This document shows positions 35,089-44,331 of a stretch of DNA of 64,000 bases, piece after piece. The stretch comes from Phil1 sp040767925 (lineage in GTDB: Bacteria > Bacillota > Clostridia > Christensenellales > CAG-138), in contig JAXGNN010000001.1 in assembly GCA_040767925.1 (NCBI GenBank), forward strand, positions 992,001 through 1,056,000. Direction: 5' to 3'. Every line of letters starts with the position of its first letter. Position 1 is the stretch's first letter. The notes beneath the pieces were generated by a model. The model was not told where the DNA came from. It was given only the letters and a program-made list of their open reading frames with translations, and did not search any database. The position numbers were made by a program, and so were the translations under genes.

Positions 35089-35489
35089 ACGCCCACCTCC
35101 GACTTGCGGCGATGCTGCGCTGAACAGGTATGACAGCAGAATTTGCTGTTAGGTCTACCGTAAACCGTGTATGCCTTACCGCAGTGAACACAGGTCTTTG
35201 AATAGAACGCTTTTTTATTTACATCGTATGGATGGGCTTTCCACCATTCATTACGGCAACGGTCGGAGCAAAACTTCTTCGGCTTGCTGCCGGAGTATTC
35301 GAGCGGTTTTCCGCATTGCTTACAGCGCAGCGCGTCATCCGATATAGTCTCCGTAGTCGTCGCCAAGCTTTGTCTGCGACAGTAGCTTTTCACAGTATTG
35401 ATGGAAAGCGCGACCGATTCGGCGATAGTGGCATACTTGCAGCCCTCTGAACGAAGGCGTAATATAGTCGATTTCTGTTCGTTGGTCAT
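35085..35489 (-). CDS. HTH protein with two zinc-finger-like cysteine clusters
   Basis: 134 residues from the ATG at 35489, which has GGAGGTGG upstream. The N-terminal helix-turn-helix (EQKSTILRLRSEGCKYATIA, then SINTVKSYCRR) resembles sigma-region-4 or resolvase-type HTH domains. It is followed by CKQCGKPLEY...KKFCSDRCRNEWW and CVHCGKAY...KFCCHTC, two treble-clef-type clusters. First gene of the unit leading to the SHOCT protein and the two recombinases, so it may regulate or assist recombination. Confidence 0.75.
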   Translation of the reverse strand: MTNEQKSTILRLRSEGCKYATIAESVALSINTVKSYCRRQSLATTTETISDDALRCKQCGKPLEYSGSKPKKFCSDRCRNEWWKAHPYDVNKKAFYSKTCVHCGKAYTVYGRPNSKFCCHTCSAQHRRKSEVGV

Positions 35490-35547
35490 GGATAACCACC
35501 TCCTCGCCATACGGAGATTTGGAGGCAGTTTTATACACCCATACATA

Positions 35548-35589
35548 GAAAAAAGCCCCGTGGAAATGAAAAAATCATCTCCACGGGGC
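35548..35589 (-). terminator. Terminator of the late (tail-lysis) operon
   Basis: 10-bp stem GCCCCGTGGA/TCCACGGGGC; on the minus strand a T-run follows. It closes the transcript that ends with the endolysin gene. Confidence 0.85.
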
Positions 35590-35658
35590 AAAACTATGAC
35601 TGTAGGTCAATAACTTGACCGCTGGTTTATGGACTTCCGCACTGAAGCGGTGTATCCT

Positions 35659-36372
35659 TTATTCGCTGTATTTGACAAACGCATCGGTGAAGCCAGCCGC
35701 CTTAATCTTGGCAAGCATGGCATCGGCATTCGCTTTGACAGAATACGCGCCGACCTGAACGCGGTAGTATTTCTTCGGCGTAGTTGGAGTAACCGGCGCG
35801 GGCGTTTCTGCCGTTGCCAGCCCAGCCTTTACATCAGCACGAAAGGTATCCATGTTCTTTCCGTGCTTCGGAAACCAGTGCATCACGTCGCCGTGATTGC
35901 TGGCGATGCCCAGCTTATATCCCTCCGAGTGGCAGATGATATCCTTATCCGTCAGTCCGTACTGTTTGCAGAGATAGACGCAAAGCTCCACGGCCTCCTT
36001 ATAAACAGCAGAAAAATACGAGGCATCGGTCAGACCGTCCTCGCAGATTTCAAAGCCGATATGTGTATCATTTGCAGAACCACCGGCGTGCCAGCCACGA
36101 TGATTCCAAGGAAGCGTCTGATAAGTGGCGATGCTTCCGTCAGCCAGCTTGCCGATGAAGCCGTGGACGCAGACCTGCCGTCCGTCCGGCTTGTCCTGAT
36201 TCCAGTGATTGTTATACTGGTTCTTACCGAGCAGGCCGTCGTCGGGTCCGACATAGCGTTTCAGGTTGGGATTGTTAGCACCGGTGGAATGGACCATGAT
36301 GCCCTTCGGCGTGATGGTTTTGCCTGCTTTGTAACAGGCGTTGTTTATGAAGATGAGTTTGTGCAGGTTCAT
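35659..36372 (-). CDS. Endolysin: N-acetylmuramoyl-L-alanine amidase with SPOR-like end
   Basis: 237 residues. The N-terminal amidase_2/PGRP domain (about 20-165) has the zinc ligands in IMVHSTGANN and CHSEGYKLGIASNHGDVMHW. A proline/threonine linker leads to a C-terminal SPOR-like repeat (YYRVQVGAYSVKANADAMLA). It cuts the lactyl-amide bond of peptidoglycan at lysis. It follows the holin directly (holin stop next to its GGAGG site). No signal peptide, consistent with holin-dependent release. Confidence 0.92.
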   Translation of the reverse strand: MNLHKLIFINNACYKAGKTITPKGIMVHSTGANNPNLKRYVGPDDGLLGKNQYNNHWNQDKPDGRQVCVHGFIGKLADGSIATYQTLPWNHRGWHAGGSANDTHIGFEICEDGLTDASYFSAVYKEAVELCVYLCKQYGLTDKDIICHSEGYKLGIASNHGDVMHWFPKHGKNMDTFRADVKAGLATAETPAPVTPTTPKKYYRVQVGAYSVKANADAMLAKIKAAGFTDAFVKYSE

Positions 36373-36780
36373 TTATTTATCCTCCGTTCTGTTATGAAGC
36401 TGTTCCAAAATGTCTTTTAGCTTTTGTGGTACAGGTAGGCCGATGTGCGCGGCGTTTTCGAGTATAGAAACACCCTCGTTCGAAAGATAGAAAAAGATAA
36501 CCGCTGTCCGTATAACTGAGCCGTCACCGATAACGCTTTTGTCTATGATGTGTCCGATTGCCACCAGTGAGAAGATAAGCACTTTTTTGAAAATGCCACG
36601 AAAGCCGACCTCGCTGGAGAGCTTCTTATCAAGCACCGCACACATCAGTCCGGTGATGTAGTCGATGACTACAAATGCAAGCAGTGCATACAAAAAGCCA
36701 TCCCACCCTCCCAGAAAGTAACCAAGCCACCCTCCGGCAGCGGCGATTGCCACCTGAATCCAGTTCCAGATTTCTTTCAT
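36373..36780 (-). CDS. Phage holin, phi29-type/toxin-secretion family
   Basis: 135 residues from the ATG at 36780 (AGAGGTAATTTTA before it). Three to four hydrophobic segments: IQVAIAAAGGWLGYFLGG, FLYALLAFVVIDYITGLMCA and IFKKVLIFSLVAIGHIID. The VVIDYITGLMCA segment is typical of the phage_holin_4 family. It forms membrane lesions that let the adjacent endolysin reach the wall. Confidence 0.9.
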   Translation of the reverse strand: MKEIWNWIQVAIAAAGGWLGYFLGGWDGFLYALLAFVVIDYITGLMCAVLDKKLSSEVGFRGIFKKVLIFSLVAIGHIIDKSVIGDGSVIRTAVIFFYLSNEGVSILENAAHIGLPVPQKLKDILEQLHNRTEDK

Positions 36781-36851
36781 TAAAATTACCTCTTTTCTTT
36801 TTGTTGAATATGAAAACAGCACCCCGAGCCGGAGTGCTGTCAGAAAAACAA

Positions 36852-38183
36852 TCAGGAGATTACCACATTGCTTTGTGTGGATTTGCCTCCGATTTTAGAA
36901 ACATAGTCCTTGAGAAGCGCCTTGCCTTTTCTGCCGGAACTGTCTACGGTGAACTCGGTGATAAAGCCGCCTTTTCCGAACTTGTGGCGGACGCTCGTAA
37001 CGGTGCCGGTTTTACTGCGTCTGCCGTTCGTTTCAACAAGCTCTATTTCATCTCCGATAATCAGCTGTGGCGTGAAGATTCCGGCGAAACTCTCGACCCT
37101 ACCGCTTATAGCGATCAGCTTCGCAAGTTCATCCGCATATGCCGCAAGCTCGGCGCTGCCCGTTCCGTTAGGCACGGCTACATACATCGTCTTGTGCTGC
37201 GGAGAAACCCACCATCTGTGTGGCGGAAGCGTAACATAAACCGTCGCGGCAGGCTCTTTGCAAGAAACGCACAGCTTGGCGCAGGTGTTCTCATCCGAGT
37301 ATTCCACATCATAGCTGAAGCAGGTCTTGTCACGCTCGAAAACATAAACAGAGGGCTGCTCAAAGCGACTGTCACTGACGGGGGCGATACCAACTGTTCC
37401 ATCCGTATTCTCACGAAGCTGCCAGCCGGGAAGCAAGGAAATAATCTCTTCAACACCGGACTGCAGAGTGGTATCCGGCTCAAAGGTCAGTTTCCAGGCT
37501 TTCTGCGGGTCGCCGACAAAGTAGCTTTCAATTCCTGATAGCAGCAATATCGCTTCGAGGTTTTCCTTCAGCGTTGTGTTCAAGAAGCTGTTGTTATCAT
37601 CAAATGTCTGTTCCTTCAGCAACTTTCCGATACCGTTCCGCGCTGTAACAGAGATGCTTTCCTCCGGATAAGATGTGCTGACCCGATCAATATAGAACTG
37701 ACCGAGCGGGAGCCATGCGCTGCCACCCATCGTAAAGTTAATCTCAAGCATCGTATTTGGTGAGATAACCGAACGGTATCTGCCGACGAGCTCACCTCCG
37801 ATGTTCATGAAAGAAATGCTCAACTGCGAAACCGGGCTGTCCTTGGTGAAGGAAACACTGCCGTCCACAAGCGCCGCCGACACATCATACGGCAGCATAT
37901 ATATAACGAACCGATGCGTGTCCTCACTGCTCCAGAATCCGTATGCGCCGTGGTGCGCCACCTTTTTTAACTGCGGCTTACTTACCTCGAAATCGGCGGA
38001 TATTCTGCCTTTATCCTTGTAGGTGAGCTCGTCATACAGCCCCATATCCGGGAAACACTCATTTGCTTCTACCAATCCATCTGAGGTGAGATAAATAAAC
38101 CGCAGGCCGTTGTCCATCATGTGGACTGCCTGCGGTGAAAGCCCCGAGCCTGCCGTTTTGGTGTATTCAAAGGTCAGTCTCAT
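36852..38183 (-). CDS. Phage tail/baseplate protein
   Basis: 443 residues. Found immediately upstream of the holin and downstream of fibre-type genes. It contains beta-rich segments such as SVSFTKDSPVSQLSISF, WLPLGQFYIDRVSTSYPEE and GWQLRENTDGTVGIAPV that resemble baseplate-hub or tail-associated structural proteins of Gram-positive siphophages. No catalytic motif was recognised, so the exact role (hub, tip or adhesin carrier) is open. AAGGGAGC precedes the ATG. Confidence 0.65.
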   Translation of the reverse strand: MRLTFEYTKTAGSGLSPQAVHMMDNGLRFIYLTSDGLVEANECFPDMGLYDELTYKDKGRISADFEVSKPQLKKVAHHGAYGFWSSEDTHRFVIYMLPYDVSAALVDGSVSFTKDSPVSQLSISFMNIGGELVGRYRSVISPNTMLEINFTMGGSAWLPLGQFYIDRVSTSYPEESISVTARNGIGKLLKEQTFDDNNSFLNTTLKENLEAILLLSGIESYFVGDPQKAWKLTFEPDTTLQSGVEEIISLLPGWQLRENTDGTVGIAPVSDSRFEQPSVYVFERDKTCFSYDVEYSDENTCAKLCVSCKEPAATVYVTLPPHRWWVSPQHKTMYVAVPNGTGSAELAAYADELAKLIAISGRVESFAGIFTPQLIIGDEIELVETNGRRSKTGTVTSVRHKFGKGGFITEFTVDSSGRKGKALLKDYVSKIGGKSTQSNVVIS

Positions 38184-38186
38184 AAC

Positions 38187-39776
38187 TTAGCTCCCTTCGC
38201 CTCTTGAAAGCAGCAGCGAGCAGGTAAAACGGAGCAGATTATTTGAGGTTTTGAAGGGCAGTTCCAGCTGGTAGCTTACTTCAATGGCGGCACCGTTTGC
38301 AGGCGGAGTGGTAAACTTTAATCCCGGCACAGTTTTGCCGAGAAAGAAGGTTGTGCCAAAAGCCTGCTCGTCACGGGTGCTTGTGCCGGTGGTCAACCCA
38401 TACGACCAGTTGTACGAAGGGATAAATACACGCCAGTAACGCGCCGAAGTCAGGGTAAAACTCCACACCTGGCTTGCCCTTGTTATGCCCGGCACATCTG
38501 TCCATGCTGAATTATCCGCACTGTACTGTATCTTCAAATTGTCAATCTGAGCCGCAGGAACGGTGTTGATTTCAATCTTCATCCGATTGCATTCCTTCGC
38601 AGAACCGAAGTCGAAGAAGATTGGGTTTGCTTCGTTTACTGTACAGGATGCGGGATATTGGTTCGCCTCATAGCAGTCCCACCAGGCAATCGGGTCGCGA
38701 TAATTCGAGCCGCTTTTTGTGGCGGCCTTGAGGTTGCCGAAGCTGACATTGTCCACCCTGCAGGTAAGACCTGCGGTGTGGTAGTTCTCCCGCATATCGC
38801 AGAAGTTGCTCTCGTAGTCAATTTCGTAATCCGTTCCTTTTGTAAGCGCAACGTTGTTGACATATATGGTTTCGGAATTCGGGATGATAAACGGCGCTTT
38901 GATGCTGAAGTCTTTCGTGGTGCCGTCGCCTGTGCCTATTGCGATTTTTGTAACCTGAACTGGCGGGAACATCGTGTGATTTGGCAGGGATATAGCACCG
39001 ATGCTGTTGATGCCGATAGTCCTTACTGTATGATTGTTTCGCTCAGTATCAAGCCATGTGATAACCGGGTAGTCAATCCGCCATGTGGTCGCATTTCGGG
39101 TGCAGGCATCCAAGCTTGTGCTTTTTGTTCCATGCTTGTTATTCCACAGATCGTTGGATTTCTGTAGGCTATACCTTGAAAACGAGATGGTATTGGGAAA
39201 AGTGGCTACTCCAAGCAGCCATCTGACAACTCCGTTCTGGTCAGCTGCCGGATAAATACCGTTTTCACCGAATCCAGTACAGTTGAAAGTTACATAGAAA
39301 GTCCCCCGGATAATCACCACATCGGTGTCAGTCTTTTGAATGGCAATCTGGTTGCCTTCGCTGTCCTGCAGAAAAGCGTGGGTGACGAAGTGATAATAGG
39401 TATCGTAATAGGCTGCCAGGAAGCCCACTTCGGTAATATTGTTTCCGTTATATTGGTCAGCCTCAAGACGGATTTCTTTTGTAATGTACGAGGTCGGATA
39501 CGCATATACCGTTTCAATCGTAGTCGGCACCTTCCGGCCGACATAACTGAAGACATCTGTACGGGTTTCGCTCAGTGTGCCGGTTCCTTTTCCGAAGCCG
39601 ATTGCCTTCAAAGGTTCGGCATAGTAGCTTACTCCGCCGGTGTTTGTGAAGTAGTGAAACCAGCGGTTCAGAATAATATTGTAGGCGACGGCCGTCTGCT
39701 TCAGTTCGTTTGTCTTGGCATCGCGCACCTCGACGTCGAACCGGTTATGGATGACCGCTTTTTGATTAAATTCCAT
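38187..39776 (-). CDS. Tail fibre-like protein with discoidin-like C-terminal region
   Basis: 529 residues. The N-terminal part has repeated aromatic beta segments. The C-terminal part (about 370-480: FFDFGSAKECNRMKIEI, LKIQYSADNSAWTDV, SARYWRVFIPS) resembles F5/8-type C (discoidin) carbohydrate-binding domains. This suggests receptor recognition at the tail tip. Position between the baseplate genes supports that. Start has AGGAGGAAAAGCC before ATG. Confidence 0.65.
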   Translation of the reverse strand: MEFNQKAVIHNRFDVEVRDAKTNELKQTAVAYNIILNRWFHYFTNTGGVSYYAEPLKAIGFGKGTGTLSETRTDVFSYVGRKVPTTIETVYAYPTSYITKEIRLEADQYNGNNITEVGFLAAYYDTYYHFVTHAFLQDSEGNQIAIQKTDTDVVIIRGTFYVTFNCTGFGENGIYPAADQNGVVRWLLGVATFPNTISFSRYSLQKSNDLWNNKHGTKSTSLDACTRNATTWRIDYPVITWLDTERNNHTVRTIGINSIGAISLPNHTMFPPVQVTKIAIGTGDGTTKDFSIKAPFIIPNSETIYVNNVALTKGTDYEIDYESNFCDMRENYHTAGLTCRVDNVSFGNLKAATKSGSNYRDPIAWWDCYEANQYPASCTVNEANPIFFDFGSAKECNRMKIEINTVPAAQIDNLKIQYSADNSAWTDVPGITRASQVWSFTLTSARYWRVFIPSYNWSYGLTTGTSTRDEQAFGTTFFLGKTVPGLKFTTPPANGAAIEVSYQLELPFKTSNNLLRFTCSLLLSRGEGS

Positions 39777-39787
39777 GGCTTTTCCTC

Positions 39788-41149
39788 CTAAATCGGTAAT
39801 ATGCCTACCGGCGGCAGAGTGATGGTGCTTTCAACATTGACTGTAACGCTCTCATTCAGGAACGCATGATGGTCGGTCTTGAGATCGATGTACATCCCGG
39901 CGGTCGGCGTTACTGTTACGGTTTCCCTCAAAATAGTCTGTATCGGGAATCCGTCAAGAATAAAAACGGTCGCTTCAATGGGCATACGATGGCCGCCAAT
40001 GACCTGCCATGCCTCGTGACACCTTTTTACTGTAATCGTAAAGTCGACGCTTTGTCCCAAATCCTGCGCGAGGGTCAGCTTCAGCTGGTTGCCGTTCTGC
40101 CAGACGCAGGATTCTACCGGACGTACCGGAAAGGTAGTAAAGTAATTCTCAAACGCACCGGGTATTCCTCCAACCGGACGGTTGAACGTCATAACAATCT
40201 CGCGAAGCCCGATTCGTTCATGCTCTACAACGGTGAGAGCAGGCTCGTCCTTTGAATAGCAGGCAAGATATGGTCTGTCGGGTATTGCTGCACCATGTTC
40301 AGATAAGACAGGGTAATAATACCGGACATTGCTCATCCACACCCTTGCGTCCTGCGGCCAACCTACCGCATATTCCGGCGGCATTGCCTGACCGGCGTAG
40401 GTTCGCTCGGAGAGGACATAGTTCATCACACCAGAGTTCTCGGTGAGAAAACCCACTCTGAAATCGTTGGTGCGGAAAACGCAGAGGGTCGTGTTGCCGG
40501 TTCCGAGTTCCGTGACCTCATTCTCGGTTTCCCAGATATATTCTCCATTGCTTTGCTGGCAATAGGCTCGATAGAACACCTTTCCGTCCCGCAGGTACCC
40601 GATGATAAGACCCTGGTCAACTCCCGTGTCGAGCGTCGACTGCCAGCCACGGCATACGGAAATCTGCGATGCACCTGCAGCGAGAGGTATCCTCGTAGAT
40701 ACATCGTTCCATTTCTGCACGTAGAGATTGTTGCTGTTATCTGTGAAAAAGATATACGGTGTTTCTTCGGTGAACAGTTCGTAGAACCGCTTTTTCGGAT
40801 TGATGCGCCATTCGCCGTTGAACTCGATAGCAACATCCTTTACTGTGCCAATGCTCCATACAAGCTCCCACTTCTGCTCGGCGAAGGCGGGCATCTTCCG
40901 GGAGTAAATATTGCCCGTACCATTGTCAACACAAGTGGCATACACGAGGCTCGGCTGGGCTTCACCCGGCAGCTGCCTGACAGCAATATCACCAAAGTTT
41001 GCCAGGATATCTTCATGGATCACCTCGGTAATCAGCGTATTGATACTCGCTTGTTTTGCGATGACCTGGATCTGCAGGAGGTTATCCTTAGACACACCAT
41101 AAAACTGCTTCAGAAGCTTCTGTTTTAAATCAATCGGAACATTTCTCAT
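39788..41149 (-). CDS. Phage structural (tail/baseplate) protein
   Basis: 453 residues. Starts inside the stop of the previous gene (GAATGA, 4-nt overlap). The middle of the protein (about 60-260) is made of repeated beta strands with Trp/Tyr-rich turns, suggesting a propeller or fibre domain; the C-terminal 150 residues are beta-sandwich-like with repeated V-T-V segments. No family name could be assigned from the sequence. Confidence 0.55.
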   Translation of the reverse strand: MRNVPIDLKQKLLKQFYGVSKDNLLQIQVIAKQASINTLITEVIHEDILANFGDIAVRQLPGEAQPSLVYATCVDNGTGNIYSRKMPAFAEQKWELVWSIGTVKDVAIEFNGEWRINPKKRFYELFTEETPYIFFTDNSNNLYVQKWNDVSTRIPLAAGASQISVCRGWQSTLDTGVDQGLIIGYLRDGKVFYRAYCQQSNGEYIWETENEVTELGTGNTTLCVFRTNDFRVGFLTENSGVMNYVLSERTYAGQAMPPEYAVGWPQDARVWMSNVRYYYPVLSEHGAAIPDRPYLACYSKDEPALTVVEHERIGLREIVMTFNRPVGGIPGAFENYFTTFPVRPVESCVWQNGNQLKLTLAQDLGQSVDFTITVKRCHEAWQVIGGHRMPIEATVFILDGFPIQTILRETVTVTPTAGMYIDLKTDHHAFLNESVTVNVESTITLPPVGILPI

Positions 41150-41484
41150 TCGTCCACCTCTTTTGCAAGGGTGATCTCGGCTTTGAAATACTCCCGTGAA
41201 ATACGGTCGAAATCGGACAGTTTGGTAATCCTGCCGTAATAGACTCTGTTACCCAGCGTAACCTTCAAAAGAGAAAGCTCATCCTCGGCGGTGAACAGAG
41301 CCTGTCTGCCGTTCTCTTTAACATAAACGGTAATATCATATGAGACGGCAGACTCGCCGAACCGTGAAACCAGCTGCCTGCCGTCAAGTGTCTTATGGAG
41401 GGTGCGGATAACTTCCTGTTTTTCTTTCAGTGAAACGAATGAGGTGATCACAATTCCGCTATCCATATCTTTCAGTTCCGTCAT
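41146..41484 (-). CDS. Phage tail protein, small
   Basis: 112 residues, four-nucleotide overlaps with the genes on both sides. Contains SYDITVYVKENGRQALFTAE and YYGRITKLSDFDRISREYF. In position it corresponds to distal tail or tail-adaptor proteins that follow the tape measure gene. Exact family not recognised. Confidence 0.5.
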   Translation of the reverse strand: MTELKDMDSGIVITSFVSLKEKQEVIRTLHKTLDGRQLVSRFGESAVSYDITVYVKENGRQALFTAEDELSLLKVTLGNRVYYGRITKLSDFDRISREYFKAEITLAKEVDE

Positions 41485-43739
41485 ATACGCACCTCACCCC
41501 TTAACTGGTTGATGATAATATCCACCACCGAGGTCATCTCGTTCTGGTTGTTGACACCTTCGACACGGATTACTCCGGTGTGATTCACGGTCCTGTCGGC
41601 ATTGCCCTTGCCGTTTACTGTGGCGTTGACATCGAACTCTGTAGGAATTGCCTTTTGCATATCCTTTTCAACACCGTTCATTGCATCGAGGAAACCGATG
41701 CCGATTCCTTCGCCCATATTGCTGCCGATTCCGGCGAACACGGTTGACGGGGAGTGAATGCCGAGCAGGCCTTTCACACCGCTTACAATCCCGCCAAAGA
41801 AGTTACCCACCGCGTCGGACAGCCATTTACCCATCGACTTAATGCCTTCCCACAGGCCTTTAACAATGTCTATACCGATTTGCATCACAGATCCGACCGC
41901 ACTGCCAAGTCCGCTGACAATTGCCGCAATAATCTGAGGAAGGGCGGCCAACAGCTGCGGAATTGCCTGAATAAGCCCCGCCGCAAGCTGAACGATAAGC
42001 GTAATACCCATCTCGATGATGGCAGGGAGATTGCTCGTGATAAATTCGATGATGGTCGTAATAATCTGCGGCAGCGCCTCCATGAGCCTTGGCAGAGCGT
42101 TCAAAAGTCCCTCCGCAAGACCGGCGATGATGGCAAAAGCCGCTTCGAGGATTTTATCCATGTTGGCAAGCAGTGTGTCCACAATCAGAATGATTGCTTC
42201 TATAATGGACGGAATCAGCTCCGGGAGAGCGTCCGCGATGCCAAGTGCCAGGGTGATAATCATATCAATGGCGGCCTGTACGATCATCGGTAGGTTGTCT
42301 ATTATTCCATCCACTAATGACATTACGAGCTGTACGGCTCCCTGCGTTATTTGAGGCAATGCGTCAACCAAACCTTGCAGAAGCGTGAAAATGACCGAGC
42401 TTGCGACATCGATAATCAATGGCAGGTTATCGGTAATTGAGTTAATCAGCGCCATAACGATATCGACAGCTACCTCCATAATCTTCGGGAGGTTCTCAAG
42501 GATCATATCCGCTATCCCGCCGATGGTGTTGCCGATTACATCAGATATCTTACTGAAATCGCCACCCGCTTCATTAAGGCCACGGGTGAAATCACCCAGC
42601 AGAGATACACCATCATCGGCAAGCGTCTGCAATTGGGGCAGAAGAATAGTGCCCATCGCGTTTTTTGCAGCTCCGGCACCCGCCTTAAGACGCTGGACGC
42701 TGTCATCGAATTTACCGAGAGCGTTCAGAGAATCCTCGGACATGACGGCACCCATTCGCTTCGCTTCTTCGGTAAGAGCCGAGATACCTTCACTGCCCTG
42801 GGCAATGAGAGGGTTCAGCTCCCGAGCACTTTTGCCGAAGATCTGCATGGCGAGGGCGTCACGCTCAGTTTCGTTCGAAATCTTCCCAAGCGCGTCGATG
42901 GTTTCCCAGTATACGGTCTCACTGTCACGGAGCTGACCATTGCTATCTGCCACAGAAACACCGAGTTTTGCATAAGCATCGGCAAACTTAGCAGAGCCGT
43001 CTCTTGCATTCGCCATGGACTTGACCTGCTTTGCCATAGAGCCGGTTAATGTCTCCATAGAAACATCTACCAGTTCGGCGGCGTATTTGTACGCCTGCAG
43101 GCTTTCGGCCGACATTCCCGTAACCGTGGACATGGTGAGGATTTCGTCGGCGTAAGCAGCAGCATCCACCGTCATATCAGTAAGCGCTTTTGCTGCTCCC
43201 ACGGCGGCTGCTCCCACTGCGACAAAAGCAGTGCCCATTGCGGTCCCGATACCTTTTAGAACACCGCCCAGTTTTTGAAACCGCCCGCCAGCATCGTCGG
43301 CTTTATCTCCCGCGTCCTTCAGTTCATCGCCGAACTGGTCTGCTTGTTTTTCAGCATCGTCAAACTCGTCTGCAACACCGTCAAGAGCCTTTTCATTCGA
43401 CTTGAGCTCGCGTTCCATATTGTTCAACTCAGCCTGCGCATTGTTCAGCTGAACAGCCCACTGCTGTGTGCGGCGGTCATTCTCTCCGAAGGAATCGGAG
43501 GCGTTTTCAAGTGCCTTGCGGAGGGTTTCGATTTTCTCTTTCTGCGCATCGATCTGCTTTGTTAGAACCTCGTTCTTGGCGGTGAGGGACTGGACGCTGT
43601 TTTCATTTTTACTGAACTCGGACTCGACCAGCTTCATTTCTGAGCCGAGGACCTTGAACGACTGGTTGATATCAGCAAGGGCTTTTTTAAATTCCTTTTC
43701 ACCCTCGACGCCGATTTTTAAGCCGAAATTATTCGCCAT
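41481..43739 (-). CDS. Tail tape measure protein
   Basis: 752 residues. The N-terminal 150 residues form a coiled coil (many Lys/Glu heptads). The TMP core follows (about 165-400: SMANARDGSAKFADAYAKLG, MQIFGKSARELNPLIAQGSE), then a long repetitive hydrophobic section (about 400-640) with recurring ILENLPKI/ITDNLPLII-type repeats, and a C-terminal GIHSPSTVFAGIGSNMGEGI. It sets tail length and passes DNA through the membrane. GGAGGTGGTGAGAT before ATG. Confidence 0.93.
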   Translation of the reverse strand: MANNFGLKIGVEGEKEFKKALADINQSFKVLGSEMKLVESEFSKNENSVQSLTAKNEVLTKQIDAQKEKIETLRKALENASDSFGENDRRTQQWAVQLNNAQAELNNMERELKSNEKALDGVADEFDDAEKQADQFGDELKDAGDKADDAGGRFQKLGGVLKGIGTAMGTAFVAVGAAAVGAAKALTDMTVDAAAYADEILTMSTVTGMSAESLQAYKYAAELVDVSMETLTGSMAKQVKSMANARDGSAKFADAYAKLGVSVADSNGQLRDSETVYWETIDALGKISNETERDALAMQIFGKSARELNPLIAQGSEGISALTEEAKRMGAVMSEDSLNALGKFDDSVQRLKAGAGAAKNAMGTILLPQLQTLADDGVSLLGDFTRGLNEAGGDFSKISDVIGNTIGGIADMILENLPKIMEVAVDIVMALINSITDNLPLIIDVASSVIFTLLQGLVDALPQITQGAVQLVMSLVDGIIDNLPMIVQAAIDMIITLALGIADALPELIPSIIEAIILIVDTLLANMDKILEAAFAIIAGLAEGLLNALPRLMEALPQIITTIIEFITSNLPAIIEMGITLIVQLAAGLIQAIPQLLAALPQIIAAIVSGLGSAVGSVMQIGIDIVKGLWEGIKSMGKWLSDAVGNFFGGIVSGVKGLLGIHSPSTVFAGIGSNMGEGIGIGFLDAMNGVEKDMQKAIPTEFDVNATVNGKGNADRTVNHTGVIRVEGVNNQNEMTSVVDIIINQLRGEVRI

Positions 43740-43753
43740 ATCTCACCACCTCC

Positions 43754-43957
43754 TTATATACCGTCTGGTATGATTTCATCAATGTAGTGCTCACGCTTCG
43801 GTTTCGCCAGGCCTTTAAACTGCTTATATATCTCCCACTGGTCGAGCAGATGGCCCAGCGGCATGAGCCAGACCTCCTGCTCTGACCGATGCAGCAGAGT
43901 CACGCCGTAAAAAATCAGCCGGGCAAACAACTCGTCGTCGCTTACCCGACCTGTGCG
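43754..43957 (-). CDS. Tail assembly chaperone extension made by -1 frameshift
   Basis: 67 codons without a start codon of their own, in the -1 frame relative to the preceding gene and joined to it at the slippery site (43957-43963). It runs to the TAA at 43754-43756, just before the tape measure site. The product would be a 192-residue fusion (125 residues from the upstream frame plus 67), equivalent to lambda gpG-T. Contains RLIFYGVTLLHRSEQEVWLM. This fills what would otherwise be a 200-bp gap. Confidence 0.85.
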   Translation of the reverse strand, partial: RTGRVSDDELFARLIFYGVTLLHRSEQEVWLMPLGHLLDQWEIYKQFKGLAKPKREHYIDEIIPDGI

Positions 43958-44331
43958 TTTTTTGAGGGTTGTTCCTCCGATTCAATATTGCGCTTTGTAC
44001 CCTTGAACATCGCTTTCATGATGCTGTTCTTGTAGTCGGATAGCTCGAGCGGCGAGGTGAGCAGTTCGACCGCATCCTCTGTGAGCAGCTCCCGTTTCTT
44101 TGCGGGGTTCTGCAGATTGTGTACCAGCACCGACTGGTTGGCGAGCAGCGTAATGAGCCACACCACCTCGTCCAGCGCCATCTCGAAATTCTCTGATTTC
44201 ATCAGCTTTTCGCCCAGATTTGAAAGACCGCCGTATCTCTTGGCAATCTCTTTTGTTGCCTTCGTGGTAAGGATCAGTTCGTATTCCTGACCGCCGATAG
44301 TGATTTTCGCGCTTCTTTCATCAGTCATCAT
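43942..44331 (-). CDS. Tail assembly chaperone (gpG-like, zero frame)
   Basis: 129 residues. Sits between the major tail protein and tape measure genes, the usual place for tail chaperones. Contains KITIGGQEYELILTTKATKE, then the helical part NLGEKLMKSENFEMALDEVV. Overlaps the major tail protein stop by 4 nt. Near its end it carries A AAA AAC in the correct frame for -1 slippage, so both short and long forms are expected. Confidence 0.85.
   Translation of the reverse strand: MMTDERSAKITIGGQEYELILTTKATKEIAKRYGGLSNLGEKLMKSENFEMALDEVVWLITLLANQSVLVHNLQNPAKKRELLTEDAVELLTSPLELSDYKNSIMKAMFKGTKRNIESEEQPSKNAQVG
43957..43963 (-). promoter_or_regulatory. Programmed -1 ribosomal frameshift site (A AAA AAC)
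   Basis: Zero-frame codons read TCA AAA AAC on the minus strand, giving the ideal X XXY YYZ heptamer. Seven nt downstream a 7-bp stem (GTCGGGT with GCCCGGC, two G-U pairs, 19-nt loop) can act as the stimulatory structure. The -1 frame is open for 67 codons. Confidence 0.88.
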
